The notes under the pieces: model-generated
What the model was told of the DNA's origin: nothing
The model's database searches: none
What the model saw: only the letters and a program-made list of their open reading frames with translations
From: Reichenbachiella faecimaris
GTDB taxonomy: Bacteria > Bacteroidota > Bacteroidia > Cytophagales > Cyclobacteriaceae
Reading direction: 5' to 3'
Assembly: GCF_900176375.1 (NCBI RefSeq)
Contig: NZ_FWYF01000002.1
Coordinates: 95,696 to 159,695 of the forward strand
DNA: 64,000 bases
Made by a program: the position numbers and the translations under genes
Part shown: positions 52,450 to 61,645 of the stretch, piece by piece
Position numbering within the stretch: the first letter of the stretch is position 1
Layout: every line of letters starts with the position of its first letter

Positions 52450-52992
52450 ATGAAAAAATTTATTGTAATCGTCTCGCTAGTGGCGCTGGTCAACAACTTC
52501 ACCCGAGCACAAGAATTAGAAACTGTAGAAGCAAAGTATCGAGGAAAACCGATCATTCAAATGACACTAAACGACAAAAAAACATGGGTGCTACTAGATA
52601 CTGGATCTGAATATACCATCCTAGATAGTGGTGCCAAACAGAAATACGACTTCTTTGTCAGTCATTCCAATGATGACAGAATAAATGTATCTGGCCTTGG
52701 ATCCACAAATAATGGGCTGAGCGAAACCTCAAACGCCGAACTAAGGTTTGGCCACGTAAAATTGAAGGGACCAACTTATGCCTTTGATCTATCTACTGTA
52801 GCCAAATCTATCCAACTTCGAACTGGCAAACGCATTACTGCAATTATAGGCACACACATGATGCGAAGCTATGGATTTGTCATTGATATGCGAGACAGCA
52901 CAGCTACCTTGCACATCAAATCCAAAAAGAAAAAGAACCAGTCAGATTTTAGTTCTGACGATATGATCATTGCTAAAAACGCTAAAAAATGA
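52450..52992 (+). CDS. Retropepsin-like aspartyl protease, secreted
   Basis: The ATG at 52450 gives a signal peptide (MKKFIVIVSLVALVNNF...) and a mature ~160-residue protein; a start at 52366 would bury it. The catalytic motif is D50-T-G-S in WVLLDTGSEYTILDSGA. A second conserved stretch, AIIGTHMMRSYGFVIDM, matches the flap-and-strand region of clan AA retropepsin-like proteins. Such single-DTG proteins act as homodimers. The C-terminus is Lys-rich (KSKKKKNQS). It is probably periplasmic or surface-associated. It follows the response regulator by ~100 bp and overlaps the next gene by 4 nt. Confidence 0.8.
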   Translation: MKKFIVIVSLVALVNNFTRAQELETVEAKYRGKPIIQMTLNDKKTWVLLDTGSEYTILDSGAKQKYDFFVSHSNDDRINVSGLGSTNNGLSETSNAELRFGHVKLKGPTYAFDLSTVAKSIQLRTGKRITAIIGTHMMRSYGFVIDMRDSTATLHIKSKKKKNQSDFSSDDMIIAKNAKK

Positions 52993-54098
52993 TGAGTAAC
53001 AGTACAAAAATCGCATGGTGTATTTTTCTAATTGCTTTGGTTTGGGCGCCATATACTTCAGCTCAATCTGATGGTAAAAGAGAAAAGGAACCTGGTTTTT
53101 GGGAGTTGATATTCAATAATTTTTTTGACGGCCATGAGAAAGTCGTCCCTAACAATTTTAAGGACCACTACAGAGTGATTGACTTAGAACGTCAGTGGAA
53201 ATTTCAGATTGGAACCAATGACAGATGGGCAAACCCCCAGCATGACGACAAATCTTGGGTCGATATCAAAGTACCAGGAGATTGGGAAAATGACGGGTTT
53301 CATGGCTATGATGGCTTTGCCTGGTATCGCGTCCACTTTGATGGCAGAATGCTCAAAAGAAATGAAGCCCATTATTTGGTGCTGGGGTTTATAGATGATG
53401 TAGACGAGACCTTTTTGAATGGCACATTGGTGGGGAAGACAGGAGACTTCCCCCCTAGGTTCCGAACTGGCTACGATTCTAACCGAGAGTATTTTATTGG
53501 CAACGAACTGATCAATTTCAATGGCGACAATGTAATAGCTGTAAAGGTCTATGACGAGTACAAAAATGGAGGCATAGCAAAAGGAGAGCCAGGCATTTAT
53601 GTTTCTGGCGGCAGTGAACAGCTGCTCCAGAACTTATATGGCCCCTGGAAATTTACTAAATCGAACAAGAGAGTCTTTAGCGAACCTGATTTAGATGATG
53701 ACAATTGGGATGTTATTTTGGTTCCATCTTATTGGGACAACCAGGGTTACCGATCACTGGATGGTGTAGCTTGGTACCGAAAAACTTTTGAGTTGGATTT
53801 TTCACCAAAGGATAGCGAAAACTACTATTTGACCCTTGGGCGAATTGACGATTTTGATGTTACCTATTTGAACGGTCTAAAAATAGGGGAAACTGACGAC
53901 GGAAGAGATTTTGGACAAAGTGGTTCGTACCAAACCGTGCGAGTCTACCCCATACCAAAAGGCTTGTTAAACAAGAAGGGCAAAAATACCATAGCCATCA
54001 AGGTCATTGACATTGGTCTGGAAGGCGGTATTTATTCTGGCCCAATTGGTATCGTGTCGGAAGAGGAGGTGACAAGGATGATTAGGAATAAGAGGTGA
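52989..54098 (+). CDS. Tandem GH2-like sugar-binding-fold protein without a catalytic domain
   Basis: A 369-residue secreted protein with a signal peptide (1-25, ending TSAQS). Two tandem ~150-residue jelly-roll domains each have a DLERQWKFQIG- or LYGPWKFTKSNK-type start, then a W-(D/V)-x-I-x-VP motif and a DGFAWYR / DGVAWYRKTF block. The repeats resemble each other and the N-terminal galactose-binding-like domain of GH2 beta-galactosidases, including the (Y/F)LNG..(V/I)G loop. No GH2 TIM barrel or catalytic residue is present. It may bind a glycan or a cell-surface partner. It overlaps the protease gene by 4 nt, so the two are translationally coupled. Confidence 0.8.
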   Translation: MMSNSTKIAWCIFLIALVWAPYTSAQSDGKREKEPGFWELIFNNFFDGHEKVVPNNFKDHYRVIDLERQWKFQIGTNDRWANPQHDDKSWVDIKVPGDWENDGFHGYDGFAWYRVHFDGRMLKRNEAHYLVLGFIDDVDETFLNGTLVGKTGDFPPRFRTGYDSNREYFIGNELINFNGDNVIAVKVYDEYKNGGIAKGEPGIYVSGGSEQLLQNLYGPWKFTKSNKRVFSEPDLDDDNWDVILVPSYWDNQGYRSLDGVAWYRKTFELDFSPKDSENYYLTLGRIDDFDVTYLNGLKIGETDDGRDFGQSGSYQTVRVYPIPKGLLNKKGKNTIAIKVIDIGLEGGIYSGPIGIVSEEEVTRMIRNKR

Positions 54099-54112
54099 AA
54101 AAATACTCGCTC

Positions 54113-56716
54113 CTACTCTTGCCTCAGGTTCTTCACTGGATTCACCAAGGCTGCCCTTATAGATTGTCCGCCAACCACCACAAGCACAACCAAGAGCGTA
54201 GATATGAAAGAAATGGCAAACAGATCAAGATCAAGAGTAGTTCTATAACTAAAATTTTCCAACCATCTATTTGCAAAATAATAGGCTACGGGTAGACTTA
54301 TCAAATTGGCTGCAAGTACGAGCAACAAAAATTTGGAAATCACCAATTGTATAACAGCATACGCTGAAGAACCAAGCACTTTGCGAATAGCTATCTCTTT
54401 GGTTTTATCTTTTAATCGAATGTTGGCAATGGAGAACATTCCGATAAACGCTATAAAAAATGAAAGTAAGGTCAAACCCAACATCAATCGGCTGAGAAGA
54501 TCCTCTTCTTTAAGTAGACCTTCATACACCTGGTCCAAGAAGAAATAATCAATTGGTGCACCACCAGCTACTTTACCCCAAGCTTCTTCTATGGCCATGA
54601 GGGTTGTGCTGATGTTTTTGTTTGAGACTTTCAGATTGATATAACCTTGAGCCTCTTCGCGATAGAAAAAAGCAAAGGGTTTTGTTTTCATTTTCAAATC
54701 AGTAAACTGAAAATCCTTGATCACTCCTACCACAGTCCCATAGATTATTGAATCTTCACTTTGGGTAAGTGGTATGGACTCACCTATTTGGTCATCAGCC
54801 AACCCAAGTTCTTCTTTCCCTGCTTCATTTACCATAAGGGTCCAGCCTTCTTTATCCGTGGTTATTTCCTTGGAAAAAGGCCTGCCTGCGATCACTTCCA
54901 ACTCCAGTGTTTCGATAAAATCAGGATCAATTACCAAATAATTCATCAAAAAAGGGTCAGGATAACCTACGTTAGTTGTCCAATTTAGCTGACCCAAAAC
55001 GCCACTTGCTCTGCCTACACTTTGGACCTCAGGAATGTTGAGCAATTCGTTTTTTAATGTGTGATAATTTTCAATTTCCCTGCCATTTTTGATCACCAAT
55101 ACCTGCTTTGGGTCAAATCCTTTATCCACGCCTTGCATGTATTCCAATTGTTGATGTACCACTAGTGCCGCCAATATCATTAAAGCGGAAATGGCAAACT
55201 GAATAATCAACAGTGAGGATCTCATTTTTTTAATAGATGAACCCGAGCTGCTTCTTAATCCTTTGATGGCCAGTACCACTTGAAAGGAGGACAAATGAAG
55301 AGCAGGAAAAATTCCTGTAATCAAACCTATCAGCAGTACGACCATGCCTACCACCAACATAAAAATCGCCCCATCCATACTCAAAAGAGAGATTTGCTTG
55401 CCCAAGAATGGCGCCAACTGTATAAAAGCAATTTCTGTGATTATAAACCCAGAAATAAGAGCAATTGCTGCAAACAAAATGGTCTCAACCATAAATTGTC
55501 CTATCAGGCCACTTTTATTGGCACCAAATACTTTTCGCACGCCCACCTCCTTAAAACGACGCACAGATTGTGAAATGGTCAGGTTAACGTAATTGAGGCA
55601 TGAAACCAAGAGGACGAAAATCCCCAAGGCGGCAAAAATGTAAATGCTATTGATATCTCCATTGGGTTCCAATTCCCACTTCAGATGAGAATGCAAATGA
55701 ATGGAAGTAAGTGGCTGTGTATAAATGATATTATAATACTCTTCACCCTCGTTCAGATAGCTCTCATAAAATGGTTGAAGCTTTGATTCAAAAGCATTCA
55801 TGTCTACGCCTCTATTCATTTTGATGTAGGTATAATAGTTATACCAACCCCAGCGCTGCTCCAGGCCATCAAAGTCAATCTTGGTCAAAAAATCAAAATG
55901 AAAATGAGACGCTTCTGGCAAGTCTTCGAGTACTGCTGAAACCTGGTAGCTTCTACCTTCCGAGCCTCTGAGGGCAATCTTTTCACCAATGACGTCATCC
56001 TTACCAAAATACTTGAGGGCTACTTTTTTGGTAATTACAATCTGATCAGGTGCATTCAATGCCGACTGAGCGCTTCCATGTAAAAACGGAAAAGTAAATA
56101 CATCAAAAAATGTAGAATCTGTTCTTAAAAATTTTGATTCAAAAAACTGCTTGCCCTCTGCGGTTTCAAAACGGAAATTCTCCCCCCATCCTGGAAAAAG
56201 CCTGACAGCCGCTGCTACTTCTGGAAAATCTCTCTTTAATGCAGGTGCCAATGCAGGCGGTGTGGTAGCATCAGGAAGTCTATGGCCTTTGCTATCCACA
56301 AAGTCGATCGGCACACGATAGATGAGATCTGCGTTTTTATGAAACCTGTCGTACATCAGCTCTGAATAGACATAAGCAGCAATAAAAGTAAAACAGGCTG
56401 TACCAATGGCTAAGGAGAGAATATTGAGAAAAGCACTGGTTTTGTGTTTCACAAGATTGCGTTTCGCGAACTTTAGATAACTAAAAATCATGATAGTTTT
56501 TTTTGAGTTTTGACCATTGATGGCAAAAGGGCGAAAAAAATTGCACACCTGCACCCAGTAAAACAGTGAAGCCCGCCATCGAGGCATTTTGTTTGTCTCT
56601 TCAAAATAGACTTCATGCAGATCTCCTTTGATCTCTTCCAATAGTTCCTTTTTACAGAACCATTTTAGAAATCTATCCGCCAATTTTGGAGGTGAGTGAG
56701 GTCTATAGTTCTCCAT
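54113..56716 (-). CDS. ABC transporter permease with N-terminal prefix domain
   Basis: An 867-residue FtsX/MacB-type permease. The first ~65 residues (PPKLADRFLKWFCKKELLEE...) form the 'permease prefix' domain found in Bacteroidota members next to PadR genes. Eight or so membrane spans, two periplasmic domains and the FtsX loops (RRFKEVGVRKVFGA; KTKEIAIRKVLGS) follow. No ATPase is nearby. Its 5' end overlaps the PadR gene by 14 nt, so both are in one operon. It converges with the protein at 52989. The pairing with PadR suggests induction by a small hydrophobic compound or peptide. Confidence 0.9.
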   Translation of the reverse strand: MENYRPHSPPKLADRFLKWFCKKELLEEIKGDLHEVYFEETNKMPRWRASLFYWVQVCNFFRPFAINGQNSKKTIMIFSYLKFAKRNLVKHKTSAFLNILSLAIGTACFTFIAAYVYSELMYDRFHKNADLIYRVPIDFVDSKGHRLPDATTPPALAPALKRDFPEVAAAVRLFPGWGENFRFETAEGKQFFESKFLRTDSTFFDVFTFPFLHGSAQSALNAPDQIVITKKVALKYFGKDDVIGEKIALRGSEGRSYQVSAVLEDLPEASHFHFDFLTKIDFDGLEQRWGWYNYYTYIKMNRGVDMNAFESKLQPFYESYLNEGEEYYNIIYTQPLTSIHLHSHLKWELEPNGDINSIYIFAALGIFVLLVSCLNYVNLTISQSVRRFKEVGVRKVFGANKSGLIGQFMVETILFAAIALISGFIITEIAFIQLAPFLGKQISLLSMDGAIFMLVVGMVVLLIGLITGIFPALHLSSFQVVLAIKGLRSSSGSSIKKMRSSLLIIQFAISALMILAALVVHQQLEYMQGVDKGFDPKQVLVIKNGREIENYHTLKNELLNIPEVQSVGRASGVLGQLNWTTNVGYPDPFLMNYLVIDPDFIETLELEVIAGRPFSKEITTDKEGWTLMVNEAGKEELGLADDQIGESIPLTQSEDSIIYGTVVGVIKDFQFTDLKMKTKPFAFFYREEAQGYINLKVSNKNISTTLMAIEEAWGKVAGGAPIDYFFLDQVYEGLLKEEDLLSRLMLGLTLLSFFIAFIGMFSIANIRLKDKTKEIAIRKVLGSSAYAVIQLVISKFLLLVLAANLISLPVAYYFANRWLENFSYRTTLDLDLFAISFISTLLVVLVVVGGQSIRAALVNPVKNLRQE

Positions 56717-57050
56717 AGTTTAGGCCTTTCCAAGCGATGTCTGGGATTTGATTCCAGAGTTCATTTCTTAGGTTGCGATTGATTTCCAATACCTTTTTTC
56801 CACTAGCCGTAATTTGAAATAGTCGTTTTCTCCGTCCACCACGTACGTGAGTTTCTTCGGCAAGCTTCGAGATGAGAAACCCTTTACTTTCCAGTCGATT
56901 CAAAGCTGAATGAATAGCGCCAAGGACTACCTTTCTTCCTATTTGGGATTCGATTTCGTGCCGAACATTGACGCCATAAGCATTTGGAAATAATAGACCC
57001 ACAACAAGCAATACCACCTCTTCAAATTCACCAATTTGAGTTCCTTTCAT
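56703..57050 (-). CDS. PadR-family transcriptional regulator
   Basis: A 115-residue winged-helix repressor with the PadR N-terminal domain (FEEVVLLVVGLLFPNAYGV, recognition helix LGAIHSALNRLESKGFL, and the beta wing with VRGGRRKRLFQIT). The family opening shown by PadR proteins (GEFE) is present. It is first in the operon with the permease and is expected to repress it and itself. The upstream dyad at 57064-57112 overlaps the promoter. Ligand unknown. Confidence 0.93.
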   Translation of the reverse strand: MKGTQIGEFEEVVLLVVGLLFPNAYGVNVRHEIESQIGRKVVLGAIHSALNRLESKGFLISKLAEETHVRGGRRKRLFQITASGKKVLEINRNLRNELWNQIPDIAWKGLNYGEL

Positions 57051-57063
57051 AAAAAAAACAGTT

Positions 57064-57112
57064 CAATTTATACAAATGTATAAATTGTTTTATCAAATCC
57101 TACAAATATGTA
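57064..57112 (-). promoter_or_regulatory. PadR operator overlapping the promoter
   Basis: CAATTTATACA-AA-TGTATAAATTG (57064-57087) is an 11-bp perfect inverted repeat with a 2-nt spacer. A second, related site TACA-AATA-TGTA lies at 57101-57112. On the minus strand the -7 box TACATTTG (57073-57080) falls inside the first dyad and a -33 TTTG lies at 57103-57106, 22 bp away. A bound PadR would block its own promoter. Confidence 0.7.
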
Positions 57113-57248
57113 TATTGATTATCCAAATCTTGACCAACTGCTGGAGACTCGAAATACCATGTTGGATGAGTGCGATAGGTATGTGAGTGGCTTGGATGAA
57201 ACCTGTATGTGGAGCGGTAATCATAATGGCGTACTGGTGGAGATCTAA
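57108..57248 (+). CDS. Short ORF, possible DinB-like fragment
   Basis: A 46-codon plus-strand ORF (MYIDYPNLDQLLETRN...), below normal gene-finding size. The helical stretch LDQLLETRNTMLDE resembles part of a DinB-family four-helix protein, which would make it a relic, but the similarity is short and by eye. Its start lies over the second PadR-type site. A weak hairpin (TTTGTC-TTAG-GACAAA, 57265-57280) follows. It may be chance. Confidence 0.2.
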   Translation: MYIDYPNLDQLLETRNTMLDECDRYVSGLDETCMWSGNHNGVLVEI

Positions 57249-57298
57249 AGGCGTTGATATGAAATTTGTCTTAGGACAAAAGGAATAACACCAGGGTA

Positions 57299-57715
57299 TC
57301 AGATAATATTCAGCCCATCATCTTCATCATTCACTAGGTCATGCATCTGATACTGATCAGCAATGAGATGGTACCATTTCCATACTTTTTCCAAATGACT
57401 GGGTGCCACTGAATCATCCAAATTTGGAATTAATTGCTCGAAAAAAAACGATATGTCATCATTGGAAGTGTTTTGGCTCGGAACTTCAGTATCCTTCATT
57501 TGCAAAAAAATTTGAAGTGAATTAATGGAGCCTTCTTTTAGTTTTAGATCTACATTGCCCACGGCCAATACTTTTCCTTTTTCATTGGAAAAAAACCTCG
57601 TCGCCCCTCCTTCAAATGGCTGTAAAAAATAGCCTTTGGAGTTATAGTTGATCAGATGAAACAGTCCGGGCTGACCTTTTACTGCTACTATTTTTTGAAG
57701 GTTGATCGCTGCCAT
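57299..57715 (-). CDS. DUF5606-like protein
   Basis: The ATG at 57715 gives a 138-residue protein beginning MAAINLQKIVAVKGQPGLF, which matches the small Bacteroidota family annotated DUF5606 (SKI-x-SGKPGLY pattern). The start lies 2 nt after the sulfotransferase stop, so the gene is translationally coupled to it. The middle holds a beta-strand block with SKGYFLQPFEGG. The C-terminal ~40 residues are variable and acidic. No function is known for the family; it has no signal peptide and is probably cytosolic. Confidence 0.75.
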   Translation of the reverse strand: MAAINLQKIVAVKGQPGLFHLINYNSKGYFLQPFEGGATRFFSNEKGKVLAVGNVDLKLKEGSINSLQIFLQMKDTEVPSQNTSNDDISFFFEQLIPNLDDSVAPSHLEKVWKWYHLIADQYQMHDLVNDEDDGLNII

Positions 57716-57717
57716 GA

Positions 57718-58536
57718 CTATTCTGATTTCTCGACACGACTTATAATCCAATGAAACCTTTTGTTGATACGATCTATTGCATCCTTGGGCAACGTGATTT
57801 TGGTTGGGCTGTAGGTGACTTCTCCTTCTCTAATTTTATGCGAAAACTTATAGTTGTAGGCAGCATCATTTTCAAAGGTGGTTTGTTTCAGTTGACTGAA
57901 ATCATACTGCTGTGGCGGCTCACCCACAAATTGATGAATCATATTTAACGTCTGCTGAGGTTCCGCACAAAGCTTGTCGTATCTAACAATGAGTATCCTA
58001 TGCCCATGACCCTGTGTAAGTGCATCTTCTAACAAAGCCACGGGGGTAGACATCAAAGTAAAATTGTCTGCTATAAATGTTTCCACCCGATTATAAAGCG
58101 TGGTGAAACCCGCTGTATTTTGCGACTCATCTACATTTTCCATCATGATGGTTCGCTGATACTGATTTTCTATAGACTGAAAAACTTCTACTGGATTGCG
58201 ATAGCAAAAAATCACTTTACTCTCCTCATCTTCCATCATCCGATCTACTATGGGCAGCTTGTTGACCCAACCCCGGTTTTTATCAAAAACCACTCGCTGG
58301 TCTGCAAAATAAGATTGGAGATAAGCTTTCATCCCTCTTTGAAATCTCACCTCTTCTGTCAGACGATCCATGTTTTTGTAGGATACATTGTGGCTAAAGA
58401 CCTTGCGCATTTGAAGCACCATATCCAAAGTAGGAGAAGTAGGTGTGGCAAAAAAGCCATCTGTCATATTGAGTAAGTTGCAGAGCAATGTACTCCCACT
58501 ACGTGGGAATCCAGATACAAAGTGTAGTTTGTCCAT
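57718..58536 (-). CDS. PAPS-dependent sulfotransferase
   Basis: A 272-residue cytosolic enzyme with the 5'-phosphosulfate loop GFPRSGSTLLCNLL at residues 9-22 and a 3'-phosphate-binding region with CYRNPVEVFQSIENQY and ILIVRYDKLCAEP. It transfers sulfate from PAPS to an acceptor that cannot be named from sequence. It lies about 12 kb from a locus full of sulfatases, but no direct link is evident. It is first of a two-gene unit with the DUF5606-like gene. Confidence 0.85.
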   Translation of the reverse strand: MDKLHFVSGFPRSGSTLLCNLLNMTDGFFATPTSPTLDMVLQMRKVFSHNVSYKNMDRLTEEVRFQRGMKAYLQSYFADQRVVFDKNRGWVNKLPIVDRMMEDEESKVIFCYRNPVEVFQSIENQYQRTIMMENVDESQNTAGFTTLYNRVETFIADNFTLMSTPVALLEDALTQGHGHRILIVRYDKLCAEPQQTLNMIHQFVGEPPQQYDFSQLKQTTFENDAAYNYKFSHKIREGEVTYSPTKITLPKDAIDRINKRFHWIISRVEKSE

Positions 58537-58624
58537 GCTTCAAATTAATCAATAAGAAGATAAATAGAAACCTGACAATTACAAGCAAATAAAGTTAGCT
58601 CATAGCGTTTTCAATTATTTCACT

Positions 58625-61624
58625 TCAAACAGCACTTAATTCTCCTTTGACCAGCAACCATGTAGTACCATCGTAAATAAAAATAATGGTGGGGTTGGTC
58701 AAATTCATTGTTGCACCAAAAGTACTGGGAGTTGTACTTAATATAGTAGCTGAACCTGAGCCCGCACTAAAGGACACCTCGCCGTTTGAAGGAGAGCCAG
58801 TCGAGACAGATATCTGGATTTTATCACCAGCATTACTTGAAGTTGGCATAGTGACGACAAAAGATTGTGATCCGTCATGTGAAAGAATGTACTCCTTGAC
58901 ATCATCTGGAACCGTCACAGCATTGGCCGTGCTTGTGACTATGGTGGGCACTATAGTTGCCCAACTGACAGTACCTGATCCATCTGTAGACAAAACCTGT
59001 CCATCTGCTCCATCACTTGTAGGCAAAGTAAATTGTCCATCTACTCCCAGGCTTGTGGCCACCAAGCTACCATTGACATCTGTGTTTCCGCTCTTCATCA
59101 CTACCATGGCGTCACTTCTGGATGGGCCAGTGCCATTACCAATGACAAATAGTCTGTCAGCTGAATTAAAAGTAGTAGTACTATTGGGTGTCACATCTGT
59201 ATTGTAGGTACCTATAACAGTCTCAGCAAATGATTCTGCAAGAAGATTGTCTCCCCCAGGAATGGAGGAATGATTGCCAGAAGCTACATTATAATAGCCA
59301 CCTCCTATAAACGAGTAGTTTCCTTGAGTGACATTTTGATAACCACCAGCTATCACTGAATAGGCTCCATTGGCCGTGTTCTCAAGTCCACCCCCAACAA
59401 AAGACCCACCTCCAGAAGCTGTATTATTTAACCCACCACTTATAGCGGTTCCAGTGCCTTCAGCAAAATTCGAATCACCTCCTCCTACAAATGCAAAAGA
59501 ATTTTCTGCATCATTATTTCTTCCTCCTCCAATTGTCGTATAGCTTTGAGAAGCCACGTTGCCCCTACCTCCAGCCACCGTGCTATAACTTACCGCAGCC
59601 GTATTACTTTCTCCTCCTCCTACGGTAGATCTAGAACCAGATGCCGTATTATTCCGTCCAGCAGCAAACGAAAATAAGCCTGGCGAATCCCACTCTGTAG
59701 AGCTCGCAGACCCTGCTCTAAAGCTTCCGCTAGATTTGTCAAAATAAACTCGGTTGTCTTCATCCGCATTTCCTGCATCACTCAATTGAGCTGACCCAAA
59801 AACAAAGTCATCATCTGCATCACCAGCAAAGATGACATTAGCTGTATTGCTAAATGCTCCTCCTGCATTAGTCCAGCCCAGCGCCCCTGATCCGTCAGTG
59901 CTCAAAACCTGACCGCTGGATCCATCAGTGTTCGGAAAGGTAATAGGATTAGCTCCATCCGATAAGGTGAGCTCTCCATTTATAGTCGTATTACCATTTT
60001 TGAGCATTACTAGAGCATCGCTAAGATTTGCATTGTCAGCTCCATTTCCAATCACAAATATTGGATCTGTATTTACAAAGGCTGTGCTACTAGTGGGTAC
60101 TATGTCAGTATTATAAGTTCCTATTACTGTTTGAGCAAAAGATTTTGCATTCAGATAATGTCCCCCAGGAATAGATGCACTTGTTCCCCAACTTCTATTT
60201 CCCTTTCCACCACCTACAAAGGAAAAGTCCCCTGATGTTCTATTCTCATATCCTCCACCTATAGTAGAGTAATTTCCATCAGATATGTTGTTCTTGCCAC
60301 CGCTAATGGCAGTAAAATCCCCTTCAGACGCATTACTATATCCGCCAGTTACTGTCGCATATTGACTCGAAGCCACATTGTCCACTCCTCCACCTACAAA
60401 GGTCCCAAACTCAGAAGCTTCATTGCCAGACCCTCCACTAATTGCTGCCGCATAGCCACTGGCGTCATTGTTATTACCTCCGCCTACAGAAGAAAAATAA
60501 TTAGAAGCATCATTATTATTACCTCCTGCAATTGTTGCGTGATCTTGGGAAGCTGAATTTGAATCTCCTCCTCCTATGGTAGAATAATTCCCAGTGGCTA
60601 AATTTTCCCCACCTCCGCTTACAGTCGAAAGACTACCACTTGCTACCACTGCTCTTCCAGCTGCAAAAGAGAAATCACCAGGGTCGTCCCAGGCAGTTCC
60701 CGTAACTCTACCTGCCCTGAAGGCACCATTAGATTTTTTAAAATACATGCGTACATCCTTGGTGGCATCATCTGCATCAGTGAGCTGATCTGACCCAAAA
60801 ACAAAGTCATCATCTGCATCGCCAGCAAAGATGACATCAGCAGTATTTGAAAACACGCCTGCACTCACATCATCTCCGTCTGCCAAATCAGCTGGAACAT
60901 CTGTCAGATCATTAAAAGAACCAGAAAAATCATCAGTTGCATCCTCGTCCAGGTTGGCTGGCACATCCGTCAGGCTTTCAAAGGAGCCATCAAAAGTGCT
61001 ACCGTCTAACAATCCGTCTGCATCCGTCAATTCATTGATATCGCTTGGGATTTCCGGCTTGTTTTGGATAAAGGCATCAGACGTGTTGTCCGTTTCGTCC
61101 CAGTTTGGATTCACATTCTGTTCTCCATTTTCATCAAGCGCCTCCAGTTTTTCAATTTGAACATCTGTCAGGCCATTTTCTGCGTATTTGGCATAAGGCA
61201 CACTTTGTAATTCATTAGTCCCTAAATTCACAAAGCCATCTCCGGCATTGGCCTCCACTTTTATAGCAACTCCTGTAGACCAGTCTATATCAGCAAATGA
61301 TGTGGCACTGCCTCCTGTCTTAGTGCCTTGCCCAATGACCAAAGAGACCAAGCCATCTGCTGTGGTGGTGACACTATGGGTTTCTACTAACAAATCTCCT
61401 TCGGAATTAGAAAGGGTAAAACGCATAGTTACATTAGCCTCATCCAGTGCCGTGCCATTATTATCACGTAGTACACCCTGATAATTAAACCCATCTGGTG
61501 GGCTATTGGTGTTTCTTGCTAGTTCTTCAAGCAAGGGGTTATAAATATTGGCTTTGACACCCCTGGTACTTGTAAACAGTACAAACAAGGTGGCTGAGAA
61601 GATATAGAAATAACGTCTTATCAT
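58625..61624 (-). CDS. Repeat-rich surface protein with two YadA-head-type blocks
   Basis: A 999-residue secreted protein. Signal peptide about 1-26. A 110-residue N-terminal domain (FNYQGVLRDNNGT to SVPYAKYAENG) is shared with the collagen-like protein at 63299. A linker with NWDETDNTSDAFIQNKP follows. Two copies of a ~333-residue block then start near residues 256 and 588. Each block opens with DADDDFVFGS, continues with about ten YadA/Hep_Hag-type 14-residue units (GGG-x-N-x-A-S-G), and ends with GTYNTD. The C-terminal ~100 residues form a separate beta domain ending in LLVKGELSAV. There is no T9SS tail. The repeats are left-handed-roll stalk units of trimeric adhesins. It is co-oriented with the T9SS-tailed gene 21 bp upstream. 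Confidence 0.85.
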   Translation of the reverse strand: MIRRYFYIFSATLFVLFTSTRGVKANIYNPLLEELARNTNSPPDGFNYQGVLRDNNGTALDEANVTMRFTLSNSEGDLLVETHSVTTTADGLVSLVIGQGTKTGGSATSFADIDWSTGVAIKVEANAGDGFVNLGTNELQSVPYAKYAENGLTDVQIEKLEALDENGEQNVNPNWDETDNTSDAFIQNKPEIPSDINELTDADGLLDGSTFDGSFESLTDVPANLDEDATDDFSGSFNDLTDVPADLADGDDVSAGVFSNTADVIFAGDADDDFVFGSDQLTDADDATKDVRMYFKKSNGAFRAGRVTGTAWDDPGDFSFAAGRAVVASGSLSTVSGGGENLATGNYSTIGGGDSNSASQDHATIAGGNNNDASNYFSSVGGGNNNDASGYAAAISGGSGNEASEFGTFVGGGVDNVASSQYATVTGGYSNASEGDFTAISGGKNNISDGNYSTIGGGYENRTSGDFSFVGGGKGNRSWGTSASIPGGHYLNAKSFAQTVIGTYNTDIVPTSSTAFVNTDPIFVIGNGADNANLSDALVMLKNGNTTINGELTLSDGANPITFPNTDGSSGQVLSTDGSGALGWTNAGGAFSNTANVIFAGDADDDFVFGSAQLSDAGNADEDNRVYFDKSSGSFRAGSASSTEWDSPGLFSFAAGRNNTASGSRSTVGGGESNTAAVSYSTVAGGRGNVASQSYTTIGGGRNNDAENSFAFVGGGDSNFAEGTGTAISGGLNNTASGGGSFVGGGLENTANGAYSVIAGGYQNVTQGNYSFIGGGYYNVASGNHSSIPGGDNLLAESFAETVIGTYNTDVTPNSTTTFNSADRLFVIGNGTGPSRSDAMVVMKSGNTDVNGSLVATSLGVDGQFTLPTSDGADGQVLSTDGSGTVSWATIVPTIVTSTANAVTVPDDVKEYILSHDGSQSFVVTMPTSSNAGDKIQISVSTGSPSNGEVSFSAGSGSATILSTTPSTFGATMNLTNPTIIFIYDGTTWLLVKGELSAV
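59791..60837 (-). repeat. 999-bp internal tandem duplication in the YadA-head-type protein gene
   Basis: A 48-nt segment at 59791-59838 recurs at 60790-60837 with a single mismatch, an offset of exactly 999 bp (333 codons). It encodes the DADDDFVFGS start of each block. The head units between the two ends are more diverged, which suggests duplication followed by drift with the block edges conserved or converted. Confidence 0.85.
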
Positions 61625-61645
61625 TGGAGTAAGGATTAAGAGGTA

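Noticed and set aside
58625..61624. Dense short repeats suggesting a CRISPR array or satellite
   Set aside because: The repeat is in frame, codes GGG-x-N-x-A-S-G units and has no fixed spacers or cas genes.
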